64,000 nt of DNA from Tethya wilhelma (GCA_964030475.1 CAXIPT010000003.1:9237198-9301197), one strand, 5' to 3'; counted from the first letter of the stretch, positions 11,233 through 24,125 are shown. Numbers and translations are program-made. The notes: generated by a model from the letters alone, not told the origin.

Positions 11233-13159
11233 ATGGGAATTCTGCTTTCACCTTTGGTTTTTCTGGCAACGATGGTGACTACCATAAGCTGTAACAGTAG
11301 TAAGTATTTCACAGATATAAGTTTCTGTAGCCTGTAGTCTAAATCATTGGAGCATGAAAATTATGTTTCTTCTCCTTATCTCCACATACACAGCAGAAGC
11401 AACGAGTTCAGAAGATGACAATTTTGGGAGAGATTTTGCGATTGGTTTTGTGCTTGCACACATCCCATTCTGTGGTACAATTGCCCTCATTATAGCACTC
11501 ACCTGCTGGTGCTGTAAGAGAAGAAGAAGAAAACTGAAGAGAGAGAAGGAGAAAATAAGACTGGATGCTTCTCACCCCGACATTGAAACTGTTAAAGAGG
11601 TAACAAAAATTCTGTCTTTGCACAAACAGTTACACGATAAAACTGAAATGGCTATAATGATTTGCGTATATTCACCTGCATGTTTTGCAACTAGCCTTAA
11701 TTCTTGTATACATTGTGTTGCACACATAGTCAAGAAAATATATTTGCAATTAAGAGAAGGCACAATAGTTACCTATAGCTATCAAGACTGGTTAGTTTGT
11801 GTTTTAAAATATGCTCATGCTTGTCTTTTGCTCCAACTTAATGTATTGTGTGCTGCTGTGTATGTTGTCACAAAAATAGAGAGCATAATTATTATTATTG
11901 TCTATTACTTGCACACTCACATTGTAGTGTTGACACAATGAGATGCATACAATATTATAATAATTTGTACAAACATGCTTCCCTTGATGGCCATATTGAC
12001 ATGCAATTCCTTAACCCTCTTAGGTTGCGTAATAGTTATTGTAGTATATCTTTAATTAGAAGTTATATCTGTATGTATATTGAAAGCTAACAATCATGCA
12101 ACTGTTTCACACACACACACACACATGCATGTACACACACAGACACACACACACACACACACACATACACAGCCTATGAACGACCCCCCACCCAACTACT
12201 CAGCAACTAATTCAGTCGCCCAGGACAACTCAAATAACTACTATCTCATTGAAACCGAACAAAATGAAAGAGACACTGCTTCACCTTATGAAGAACCCTT
12301 GTCCAGCGATGATGGTATCGAGAGTGGCTATTGTCTCCTGTCCACCGACGACTATGATGAAGCCTACAAGAAACTGAACAAAGATTACGAGCACGATTAC
12401 GAGGAGCCATTTTGGGAGCCAGCCACTCAAGAAGAAGAGCTCTGCGAACAGCTCACTGGACTTGGAGTAGCCCAGATAGCCAAGGAGAAATTAAAGTGAG
12501 TATTGCATGGATTAAAGGTGGGTAGCCACTATAATATTATAGGTATTGCATAATCATCATGCTGAGCTAGTTTGCATTTTATGATCAACTTTAGCCCCAT
12601 ACAGTCTCTGCATAGAGATCGAATGAATGTGAAATAATTATTGAACTTTTGAGGTAAAAATTTCACATAATAGACTCAGTTGGTTAGTTAATTGCTTCAT
12701 AAGAAAGCCTTCCTAGATCTATTGTGATTGTTGAACACATAAAGAAGACCGAAATAATCAATTAAAGTGGAAGTGGAGAAGACCTGTGGGTAAATTTCAA
12801 TACCACCAAGAATGTTACAACTCTCCATGACCCTCTCTGACAGTACCAGATGCTTGTCTGGGTAATTATGGAGTGTTGTTATGGTAGAGGGTTGTCCCTC
12901 TGTAAACAAAGAGTCTGTAAACAAAGAGATGAGGCTATGTCTTTGGAATGTGATTTTGTGTCAAGAATGTCAGTTCTGCTAGTCTTCAATTGCAGACAGG
13001 AATTGTTCTGCCTCAAATAGATAATTGTTCTCTAGATTAAAGTTTCATCCATGTGCATGTTTGTCATCATATTAAAATTGTGTATATTTCTAGTATTTAA
13101 TGGCTTTGATGGTTTGCTACAGATTTTTATGCAAAAAAGATATTGACACACATCACACA

Positions 13160-13207
<48 letters not shown>

Positions 13208-15517
13208 TTGTTTGAGCAACTTGGTAGTGGTGAGTTTGGAACAGTCCACAGAGGTGTGTGGCATCATCACTCAGACTCCAGTGATGATGATGGTGAAGAG
13301 GTGGCTGTGAAGTCAATGAAGAATGGAGCAAGTGAAGAAGAGAGAGTGAGATTCCTACAAGAGGCCACCATCATGGGACAATTCAACCATCCCAACATAC
13401 TCAGGATTCTTGGCTTCATCCAGGAGGATCCTGTCAGTTTAAAAATTTAACTATACCAGCAGTCTTCATGTTACAATGTTTTCGGTTGTTACATTTACAG
13501 CTAATGATTGTTATTGACATCATGCATCAAGGAGATCTGCGAAGCCATTTACCAACACTCCTGAACAAAACAAGGTATGTTTACTTTGAACACCTAACAC
13601 CTGTTGAGCTGCTACAGATAATGCCCTCGGTCTAAAGAAGATATTGCTCATTTGGGAATTATTTATTGACACAAACATCAATGTGTTATTGATGACTTGT
13701 CACCATGTTTACACACAGCCATCATAATGCTTACTTCATGCATGCAAATTGTAGTGAATCGTCTTCAAGTCAGCTAAGTGCTACCTTATTGAGTTACTCA
13801 CGTCAAGTGGCCTTTGGTATGATGTACCTTGGTTTCAAGCAGTACATCCATCGTGACTTGGCTGCAAGGAATGTCCTCGTTTCCAATGATGGAACATGCA
13901 AGGTAGAAATGAGCTTGGAGATTACTATGTGTGCATATATACATACCGTATAGCGGGAAAGTTTTGCGGGGGTTTGATATCTCTCGTCAAAATTTAATAT
14001 TTTGTGTTTTAACTTTCAGGTATGAACTGTGCAATGTCCATACATATATATATGTGTTAGGGAGAATTTCGCAGATAAATACTTTTGCAGATGGATCGTG
14101 ATGCATGAAAAACACAAAAGTTAAACCCTGCAAAACTTTCCCTCTATACAGCAAGTGGCTTCCTCAACATGTTTACTCATATTATCTGTCATAGTTTTCT
14201 CCCTATATGTAGTCTAACTATCTTCCTATGCCAAGTGCATGAGTCTTGTACAGCATTATCTATAACTGTCTAACTGTTGTGAGAGGTCAATGTTTAACGT
14301 TTTGGTTGATTTTTTCCCCTCCAGATTGCTGATTTCGGTCTCTCCAAAGTCCTTCCCTCTGATGAAGACCATTATGTCTCCAAGGGAGGGAAGGTGCCAG
14401 TGAAGTGGACTGCACCTGAGGCTCTACACTACAAGAAGTACTCTGCTGCTAGTGATGTGTGGAGCTATGGTTGTGTCCTGTACGAGATATGGTCCCTGGG
14501 AACGAAACCATTTGTTGAGTACACAAATTCCCAGGTAACTATTGTTGAAGGTTGTCCCTGCATGTAATAATGTTTATTATTTGATTTTGATGCATACGCA
14601 TTTGCCCCAAATTTTCTAAGATTTGTATGGTTAGGGTGTATTTTAGTCTAGCAAGCCTAGGTACTCCTCCTTGTGACATTACACATGCCAAAAAAAGGTG
14701 ACATCTCTCTTAGCATCGCCGTGTATGTAGAGTGAAGAGGGTCTGCATGGGCTGACTAACTCTAGGTGTATTTTTATGGTTGACATGTTTTGATGCAGCT
14801 AATTCTTTTGTTTGTATTTTATGATCATCTTTTATTATTATATGCAGGTGCTACAGAAGGTATCCATTGGTTACCGGCTCCCCCCTCCTCCTGGATGTCC
14901 CAGATCCATTTACCAGATCATGATAAATTGTTGGTAAGGGATAGGCAAAAATTAAATATCAACGTCATTTCCTGTAAATAGAAAGTACACTGTGGATTAT
15001 GTAGAATTACTAACTTAGAAGTTCCTCATTTCTGCCACACTCATGAAGGAGAGTTCAGCTTGTTAGAACTTGAACCTCTAGTCTGAAAAAAATTCCTGAT
15101 AAACAATAGACTCATGGCAGTGCAGTGTCTATGTCAATTAAGTGTCAGAGTCTATAAATTATTGCTCTCAATTTTGTGCACAGGAATCCAGATGCTTCCA
15201 AAAGACCTGATTTCTTGAACATCGTGGTTCACCTCCAGCAACCCGACTTTCAGATCTTGAAATGGAAGAACAAAGACCTCTCCTCCACCAGCGAAAATGC
15301 AAAAGTTCTTGGTGGACAGTTGAAAGATGGAAACACACTTTACAAAGACTTACAGAGAACTTATCTCAAAATCAACGTCAAGAGTAACCAAACAAAGACA
15401 CAAAGTATTAATGCACCAGCTCAAGGAAATAATGGAACCCAGTTTGCATCTGATACTAACGTTCAAAATCAGGAAGAGTTAAAACAGTGTGGAACAGAGA
15501 GCAATGAATACTATTGA
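11233..15517 (+). CDS. RTK1: receptor-type tyrosine kinase with almost no ectodomain
   Basis: Nine exons: 11233-11299, 11394-11599, 12173-12495, 13207-13432, 13501-13574, 13755-13902, 14325-14534, 14848-14933, 15184-15517 (557 residues). Exon 1 encodes a signal peptide ([20 protein letters not shown]). Only about 15 residues follow before the membrane segment ([14 protein letters not shown]) and a basic stop-transfer run. The juxtamembrane region has Tyr motifs (SPYEEP, DYEEP) and the family motif [11 protein letters not shown]. Kinase motifs: GSGEFGTV loop, VAVKSM lysine, HRDLAARN catalytic loop (tyrosine-kinase type), DFGLS, WTAPEAL. The tail contains KDLQRTY. An in-frame alternative acceptor at 13719 would add 12 residues to exon 6. 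The acceptors of exons 3 and 4 sit at the ends of CA microsatellites. The catalytic domain looks intact; no ligand-binding domain is present. Confidence 0.88.
12107..12170. repeat. (CA)n microsatellite forming a splice acceptor
   Basis: CA-rich run with a few interruptions, ending ACACAG at the exon 3 acceptor of RTK1. No pyrimidine tract lies between the repeat and the AG. Confidence 0.85.
13148..13204. repeat. (CA)n microsatellite forming a splice acceptor
   Basis: CA run ending CACACAG exactly at the exon 4 acceptor of RTK1, in front of the glycine-loop exon. Confidence 0.9.
13944..14153. mobile_element. MITE-like element, family ACCGTATAGC (copy 2)
   Basis: Left end TACCGTATAGCGGGAAAGTT, right end AACTTTCCCTCTATACAGCA, the two being inverse with a few mismatches. 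It lies inside the intron of RTK1 between the HRD and DFG exons. Confidence 0.7.
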
Positions 15518-15991
15518 CTAATAGAAATTACTGTGTTTGCTAATGTTGTCCCCCTCCCCTGCCCTTTGTGCCTGTTTTTTGTGGTGTGTTTTTCAATAAT
15601 AGTACAGTCTGGCATAATTGGAGGTTAGCGGAGCTAATCGGAGTTAACGGTATACGGAGTATGGGTGTGGCCTATTGCAATGCCAATGACATGCGCATGC
15701 GTAATGGGCAGATCAGAGCACGAGGTTTCTCTGTCTTTTGTGCTAGCTGTGCAGTTGGTGATTCCCGTCTCCCTCCTCACCCCCATATTTATACATAATG
15801 CTTACATATTTGGATACATTTGGGTACATATACATGTGTGTATGTATTGATATTGATACGCTAATAATGGTTTGGCAGTTTACATCTATATAAGATGGAA
15901 GGCATCACTTTTGCCGTCTCTCGTGGGTAAGTTGTCATTTATAGCTCAGCATATTATTAGGTTAATTTGTTCCCCTAACTTGTTTAGGGTG
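15518..15991. other. Intergenic; no gene seen
   Basis: Downstream of RTK1. Short open frames exist, but none has domain content or splice support. No element with clear ends was found. Confidence 0.4.
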
Positions 15992-16225
15992 ATGGTGTCG
16001 GGGGATGAGGTCTCAGCCTCGCCCCCAATCAAATGGGCACCGGGGGCATTGCAGCTTAGCCACACTACGCAACGCCAAAGTATACGGATATACTTAATTT
16101 GCTATTAGGCATGGTGTCGGGGGATGAGGTCTCAGCCTCGCCCCCAATCAAATGGGCACCGGGGGCATTGCAGCTTAGCCACACTACGCAACGCCAAAGT
16201 ATACGGATATACTTAATTTGCTATG
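15992..16225. repeat. 119-bp tandem duplication
   Basis: The segment starting ATGGTGTCGGGGGATGAGG at 15992 is repeated almost without change from 16111. The period is 119 bp, and both copies run through CTTAATTTGCTAT. The near identity implies a recent duplication. It is unusually GC-rich for this window. No protein function is suggested. Confidence 0.9.
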
Positions 16226-16235
16226 GCTCACATTA

Positions 16236-16313
16236 GGCAGTGTACTGGTATGCATACGGTGCAAGCCCGCTGGCCAGCGGGCTTGCACCGTATGCATATA
16301 CCAGTACACTGCC
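16236..16313. repeat. Near-perfect 78-bp palindrome without spacer
   Basis: The left arm (16236-16273, 38 nt) begins GGCAGTGTACTGG and ends CCCGCTGG. The right arm (16274-16313, 40 nt) is its exact reverse complement except for one inserted AT. The centre is CCCGCTGG/CCAGCGGG with no loop bases. It lies about 280 bp upstream of the ankyrin gene start. Confidence 0.93.
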
Positions 16314-16596
16314 CACGTGACACTTCGTCCACACTATAAGACATACCAGTTAGGTTGCCTCAAGGGTATATGTTGATTGCATGGCCCTGACTGCTTAAGG
16401 CAGCTTGGGATACGTAGGATGAGTTAACGATCCGATTACAAAATCTTTCACAATACTTAAACAATAATCATTAATAGATTTATTATTCATAGTAATATTA
16501 TTATGCTGATTTTATCTTTGAACTTTGAACTGGTCCCTCCCTTGTGTCGCACCATATCTATAGCTATTTGCACAGTCGAGTCTAAACTAGTGCCAT

Positions 16597-19500
16597 ATGG
16601 ATATTGAAACCACGTCCGTCGTTAGATACCAGACACTTAATGCGTGCTCAAAGGGCGACAGAAACAGTGTAATCTGCCTTCTGAAAGCCGGTGCAGGCCC
16701 AACCACAGCCACTGTGAGCGGAAGGACTCCTTTACACTATGCTTGTCAACATGGTTGGCTTGATGTTACCAAACTTCTAATTGAGTCCAACCAATATGAG
16801 CCAGACGTTCGAGACCAGGATGGCAAGACACCCCTACACCATGCTTGTAGGTATGATCATACTAGTGTCATAGAGTATCTTTACAGTCCTAATGTCACTG
16901 ATAAACAAGGCAATACCCCTCTTCATGAAGCCTGTGAATCTGGCAGTCTAGCCAGCGTGCAGTGCCTTCTGAGTTTGGAGCCTCCTGTAGAAAGATGTGA
17001 TGTTAACTACAGAAATAATTCCGGGCTTATGCCACTTGAAGTCCTAAATAGAAACACCATAGAGTCCCCAAACTATGCTGATATACTCTGTGAGCTTATT
17101 CAACATGGTGCGCAATACTCAAAACAGGACTTAAGTACGTTTGATTTTGCTGGTGATACAGCACTTCACAATGCATGTAAACAAGGCAAGCTAGCCAATG
17201 TACAATGTTTATTGCAGACAGGGAAGTGTGACCCAAACCTCAAGAACAAGCATGGTGTAACACCACTCCTTGTTACACCACTTGAGTATAGTTCTGTTTT
17301 CACTGAGCTCCTCCAACATGGTGCAGATCCTAACAGTGTTGACTATAATGGTGAATCTGTGCTTCACAAGGCGTGTTATTCTCTTGATGCAAATGCTGTA
17401 AAGAGTATCTTAGCAGCTGGTGCTAAATGTGATCTAAACCGTAAAGATCGATATGGAATTGCTCCACTTCACTTGGCTGCTGAAAATAATTCTGAAGTAA
17501 TAGTAAATGAGCTTATCAGACAAGGTGCCGAGGTGAATGTAGCCACAAGTCATACTGGTGACACACCACTTCATATTGCATGTCAATGCGGAAGCTTTGA
17601 TGCAGCAAAATTCCTCATACGTGTAACAAAATGTGACCCTAATATTAAGAACAGTTGTGGCTGGACTCCCATCTTGATAGCTCTCTACTACAGGAATACC
17701 CCATTTGTTAGAGAGCTTATTGAACACGGTGCGAACCCTAATGTAACTTATCATGATGGCAATACTGTGCTACACAAAGCATGCATTATTAACGATAAAA
17801 ACCTTATAAAATTTCTTTTGGAAACTGAAAAGTGTGATTTGAATCAAGAGAACAAAGCAGGAGAGACACCACTTGCACTCCTTACAAATAGTATTACAAT
17901 GAATGTCAAAATACTTGATGTACTTATTAAGCAAGGAAAATATGGGAGTATACAAAATATACATGGTGGTACTCTGCTTCACAAAGCCTGTCAACTTGGA
18001 TTAATACAGGCAGTGCAATGCATCTTGAAAGCACCAAATTGTGACCCGAATGCTAAGGATTTAGAACAACTGACTCCACTTCAAGTAACACCTCCAAAGT
18101 ATACTAGCATCATCAAAGAACTAATTCATCATGGAGCTGATCCTACAGTTAAAGACAGTGATGGCAATACTCTCCTCCATAATGCATGTTATGTTGAAGA
18201 GCCAGAAACTGTGAAATTTTTCTTGGAGAATTCACCATGTGATCCAAACTGTAAGAACATAGATGGAATTACTCCACTCCACATGAGTCTTACGAACTTA
18301 TTTCGTATTGAGATGCTTCAAAATCTTATTGAACATGGTGGAGATCCTCTAATTACTGATGATGATGGTAATACTCTTCTACACTTGGCATGCAAGTATG
18401 GAGTTTTGATAGCTGTGCAGCATCTACTACCACTAGTAAATTGTGAATCTAAGAATAAAGCTGGACTAACTCCACTTCAAGTGACTGATCCAAGGAATGC
18501 TGAGATTATCAAATGTTTAGTTCTAAATGGAGCCAACTCGAACGTTTCTGATAGTGATGGAAATACTCCACTTCATCATGCGTGTTTGGAAAATGCAGTT
18601 AGCAGCGTAAAATATCTCCTGAATCATGGAAATCCCAATGTAAACCACAAGAACAAAGCTGGGCTGACTCCACTTCAAGTGACTGATCGAAGGAATGCTG
18701 AGATTATTAAATGTTTAGTTCTAAATGGAGCCAACTCGAACATTTCTGATAGTGATGGAAATACTCCACTTCATCATGCGTGTTTGGAAAATGCAGTTAG
18801 CAGCGTAAAATATCTCCTGAATCATGGAAATCCCAATGTAAACCACAAGAACAAGGCTGGGCTGACTCCACTTCAAGTAACTCCTTATAAGTGTGGTGAA
18901 ATATTATTCCAAAAACTTGTCAAACATGAAGCAAACCCAAATGTAACTGATAAAGATGGAAACACTCCACTTCACGTTGCTTGCTCACAAGGAAACCTCA
19001 CTCGTGTTGAATCTCTCAAGACATTGAGCGCCAAACATAAACAAAGAATTAATTCAGTAAAATTGCCTGAAAAGCAGTGGACTCCTGCAGAAGATCTAGA
19101 GGATCTAAATTTAAACTATATAGAGAATAAAGCTGGACTAACTCCACTTCAAATGACAGATCTAAGTCATGCTGAGATTACAAAACAGCTAGTTCTAAAT
19201 GGAGCAAACTTGGATGTTACTGATAGTGATGGTAACACTCCCCTTCATTATGCATGTTTACAAGGTGCAATTGGTAGCATAAAATATCTCCTGAATCATG
19301 GAAATCCCAATGTAAACCACAAGAACAAGGCTGGGCTGACTCCACTTCAAGTAACTCCTTATAAGTGTGATGAAATATTCCAAGAACTTGTCAAACATGA
19401 AGCGAACCCAAATGTAACAGATAAAGATGGAAACACTCCACTTCACATTGCTTGCTCACAAGGAAACCTCACTCGTGTTGAATCTCTCATGACATTGAGC

Positions 19501-22500
19501 GCTAAACATAAGCAAAAGGTCAAGGAAACAACACGGAAAACTAAGCAGTATAATCCTGCAGTGCAAGACCTCTATTTAAACTGTAAGAATAATTCTGGGC
19601 TAACTCCACTTCAAGTGACCTCTCCTCAGTTTGATGACATTATCAAAAAACTCATTGAATATGGAGCAGACCCTAATGTAGTTGACAGAGATGGCAACAC
19701 TCCACTCCACTGCGCATGCTTGCAAGGAAATTTGCTGAGTGTGTCTTATATTTTGAGCAATACAACATATATATGTGAAGCCAACTGCAGGAATAATGCT
19801 GGGCAGACTCCACTTCAAGTTACACCTTCAAACTGCTTTGATTTAGCAAACATCCTGATAAAATACATTGCTCAACAAGATGTTAACTTGGAAGGGGACA
19901 CTGTCCTTCATACTGCTTGCCGAGAGGGAATGGTCGATGTGATCAAGAATGACATAAAAGAGCTCTCTAAACACTTGAATTCCAAAAACAAATCTGGATT
20001 GACTCCAATTCAAGTGATACCTCCAGCCTATACCAGCCTTATATGGGAACTGATTCAACAAGGTGCTGACCCTAACAATGTTAATATTGTAAATGGTGAG
20101 ACCACTCTTCATGAAGCATGTTTCGAGGGAAAACTGGAGCATGTTGACTATCTTTTGAAGATAGCTAAGTGTGATCCTGACATCAAGAATAGAGATGGAC
20201 TTACCCCACTACAAGTGACTGCTTCATGGAATTCATCAATTGTCGTTGCACTCCTTGCACATGGTGCTAATCCCAATGTAGTGGATAGATATGGAGATAC
20301 TCCACTTCACATAGCCTGTCGTGATGAAAGCTTTGATGCTGTTAAGGCACTTCTTGGAGCAAAAAGTTGCGATCTGAACATTAAGAATAAGGCTGGAAAA
20401 GCTCCACTTCAAGTGGCAATGCTTTGGAACAAGAAAATAATCAAAGAGCTTCTTCAACATGGTGCAAATCCCAATGTGACTGACAGTGGTGGAAATACAC
20501 AGCTTCATAGTGCATGTCACAATGCATATCTAGACATTGTAAAATGTCTCTTATCCACACCAAGCTGTGATCCAAACATCAAGAATAGCGTCAGACTTAC
20601 TCCACTTCAAGTGACATTGCCTAGACACTTCAAAATCATTAATCAACTCCTTCGAAGTGGTGCAGATACTCAAGTTGTTGATAACAAAGGCAACACTCCA
20701 CTTCATAATGCTTGCTCTCACCAGGGAAGTCTGCAAAGTGTCCAACTGTTGTTGAGAAAAGCAAAATGTGACCCTAATGTAAAGAATAATGCTGGACTAA
20801 CTGCTCTAAATGTAACTGATCCCCAAAACACTAAAATTTTACAAGAATTGATTGATCATGGTGCAGATCCTAATGTAGCTGATAGTGATGGAAACACTGC
20901 ACTTCATAATGCTTGCTCTAATCAGGGAAACATGCAAAGTGTCCAGCTGATGTTAGAAAAAGTAAAGTGTGATCCTAATGTAAAGAATAATGCTGGACTA
21001 ACTGCTCTGAATGTAACTGACCCCCAAAACACTGAAATTTTACAAGCATTGATTGAGCATGGTGCAGACCCTAATGTAGCAGATGGTGATGGAAATACTG
21101 TCCTACACAAAGCTTGCTATCACAGAAGACTAAACACAGTGAAATATCTTTTGGGAGAAGCTAAGTGCAATTTGGAAACAAAGAACAAAGCTGGAATGAC
21201 CCCTTTACAAATCACTCCTCCTGAGTTCATTGATATAATCAGAGAACTAGTCAAACATGGTGCCAACCCACGGGATGTGTACGAGACACTTGGACGATCG
21301 TTAAAATCCCCTCTCCGATCTCCAATCAAAGTATTTGTTGTCGGTGACTCAGGAGTTGGAAAGAGTACACTCACAGCTGCTCTTCAAAAAGAGAGCTCTT
21401 TCTTTACACGTACGTTCATGCCAGCAAGAAAAGTCACAGGAGTTGACCAGAAGACAGCTGGTGTGATTCCTCACGAGTTTGAAAGTAAAGAGTACGGGTA
21501 TGCCACCATTTACGACTTTGCCGGACAACGAGAATTTTATGGTAGTCATGCTGCCCTGATGGAAAATGCAATCCAGCATTCACCACCCATTATTCTCCTT
21601 GTCGTTGATCTTTCAGAAAATGAGGAAAAACTCCAACAAACTATTTTCTACTGGTTCACCTTCCTAGAAAACCAGTGTACCTCAGTCAACAGTGAGCCAC
21701 ACATCATTGTTGTTGGTAGCCATGCTGATGTGTTGACAGTTAGAGGGGAAGATCCTGAAGATAAGGCAAGAACGATAAAGTCTAGAATACCTCAATCAAG
21801 TTTTGTGTTTGTTCGGTTTATCACAATGGATTGCCAGTACTCAGATTCTCCGGGCATAAGTGAGCTTCGCCAATGTTTAAAAATCAGTTGTAAGGCTCTA
21901 CGTACCAATGTGAACATCAATTTCAACAGTCATTGCTTTTACGTCTACCTCTTAGACTCATTTAAAGGTATCGCTGCCATAATGGTGAAGGAGATACAAA
22001 ACCAAACAAAAATGCTTCAAGCTACCCCCTCCAGACAGTCTGACAATGTAATGAGTTTCATTCCAAGCAGTCTACATGCTCTGTGTCAGATATGTAAAGA
22101 ATTAAATGACAGAGGTCACATACTGTACTTGATAGATGCAGAGAACATTGAAAATAGTTGGGTGGTCATTGACAAAGTCGCATTGCTCTCACAAGTCACA
22201 GGCACCATATTTGCTCCTGAAGGCTTCAAGCAGTACAGCATCTTAACACAGTGTAAATGCAGCACTGGTGTTGTCCCACTGTCCAATATCATATCACAGT
22301 TCCCAAATCACAATCCGACAATGCTGATCGGTTTCCTCTCCTGTCTGGAAGTTTGTCACGAGATCTCCGATGAAGAGATTCTTCTCCTGATTACCAGAGA
22401 GCACCAGACATGTATGCTCAACAGACCCCAAGCTGGAACACAAGACAGGTACTTTCTCTTCCCGGCCCTGGTGAGTCTGAATGTTCCTAGCACTGTATGG

Positions 22501-24125
22501 GAGCCGAATGAGTCTCAGTTCACCTACCACTCTGGGTGGATGCTACAGTGTGCAAATAACGATTCTTCACAGCAGTTTTTCACCTCAAGATTTCTTCAAG
22601 TACTTTTGCTCCGACTGGCATTCTCCTTTCCTCTATCACCTAATGAACAAGGCTCCATTCCTGCATTTGAAAAGATCTGTTCAATTTGGAAGAATGGTTT
22701 ATTTTGGGGCAATAAACATGGAGTAGAAACTCTAGTAGAAGTGATTGCCGACAACAAAGTAGTGGTCCTACTGATGCGTTGTGAGAAGTCAAGTTTGTTA
22801 GAACTGCTTAAACTTCGATCACAAGTCATCCAGAAAATTCTAAGAGCTGCCAGTGAGTTTTGTAGCAGAGTAGACACAATCGAGTCATTTATTGATCCTT
22901 CAAAGATCGAACAGTATCCCTTGAAACCTGTTTCACAGCTAAAGCTCTTCAGTCTAAGAAACGTCTGTCACCCTGCAGTGGACGCAAAGCCGTCCTCTGT
23001 CTTATGCACCACTGGAACTATTCCATTTGAAAAGTTGATCCTGTTTGAACCCTATGCTGGATTAGGAGTGAGCACACTCAGTCAAATCTTCAATGACCAA
23101 AGTGCAAACAGTGTTGTAAGTGATTCTTTGCTGATGACAATTGCCCAAAAGTTTACGAATAAACCTGAACTCATTCTAAAGATGTTTGCTCCTACATGTG
23201 ATCAGGATAGTGTACCGAGTGTACAAGAAATTCACACAGAGTTGAAGAGGTGGAGAGACAGTTCTGAAGGGACTTATCGTAATCTTAAAGAAATGCTTGA
23301 TCAGTTCAGCATCTTCTCTGGAAGAAACCCTCTGGTAAGTAGCCTCCAGCACCCACATCATGTTGTGTTATGTATATTATGTTTACATGAGCAGTGTGAT
23401 GATGATTGCTTGTTATCAGATGTATAAAATTATAGTAGCTTAAATTCCCTAATTTGACCACAATATTGTGCAGACACTAGCAGGTATTCCCCTTGCTGTT
23501 GACCACAACAGGTCAGAAGATGAATCACATGTACAAGTGCACAACAACAAGAAGAAAAAAGCATCAGGTACAGCTAGCTCATGATGCATGACCGCATACA
23601 TGACTACAATCATTTCGACCTTTGTTTTGTATACTGTAAACTGTGTAGGTGCTGTATTCCCGAAAGATGAAGATAGTTCCTCTAATACCGATACCGAACA
23701 AGCTATGCCATCAATAGGTAAGACACTAGCTGTTACATTGTTGTCCCAGTGCATAATACTACCATTGACATTGTATGCATTTATAAACACTTACAGGAGA
23801 TAAGCCAACCCTAAAGTATCTTCAAGTGTTGAAAGATCGTAGAGGTCACAGAGTCAGGGTGATTGACAGTGTGGCTTCAGAATGGGTGCAACTAGCCATA
23901 GCTCTAGGAGTTGAAGGATGTGATATTGATTGTGTCAAGAGGGACCATCCACTGAATGTCAAAGGAGCGTGTTTTACAGTGCTGAGAATGTGGCTTGATG
24001 GAGATACTGATTCAAAGCAGCCAATCACGTGGTCCACTCTCATTCAGTACCTGATAGATGCAGGCTTTGTTTCTGTGGCTGAAGATCTGGAAGAAATACT
24101 CTTACCAAACCGTAGTTGTGTGTGA
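16597..24125 (+). CDS. Ankyrin-repeat / Roc-type GTPase / death-domain protein
   Basis: Four exons: 16597-23334, 23474-23567, 23649-23717, 23797-24125; phases agree and give 2409 residues. Residues from about 20 to 1570 are roughly 45 ankyrin repeats (words such as DGNTPLHHAC and HGADPNV). A P-loop GTPase follows: GDSGVGKST at about 1583-1591, switch DFAGQ at about 1640-1644, and GSHAD at about 1707-1711 where other GTPases have NKxD. This pattern is that of Roc (ROCO/MFHAS1-like) domains; the next 600 residues occupy the place of a COR-type region, which I do not recognise with confidence. The last 90 residues (ASEWVQLAIALGVEG, VLRMWLDGD, ITWSTLIQYLIDAGF) look like a death domain. A cytosolic signalling scaffold, perhaps in immunity or cell death, is inferred. 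It lies alone between kinase genes on the plus strand. Confidence 0.9.
18454..18849 (+). repeat. 198-bp tandem duplication inside the ankyrin array
   Basis: Two successive 198-bp units (from 18454 and from 18652) are nearly identical at DNA level and encode the same 66-residue ankyrin pair (NKAGLTPLQVTD through NPNVNHK). A related block recurs around 18820-19040 and 19300-19510, and another pair at about 20700-21080. Confidence 0.85.

Noticed and set aside
22596..22877. Minus-strand open frames inside the ankyrin-GTPase gene
   Set aside because: Antisense shadows of a long coding exon; no domain or splice support.
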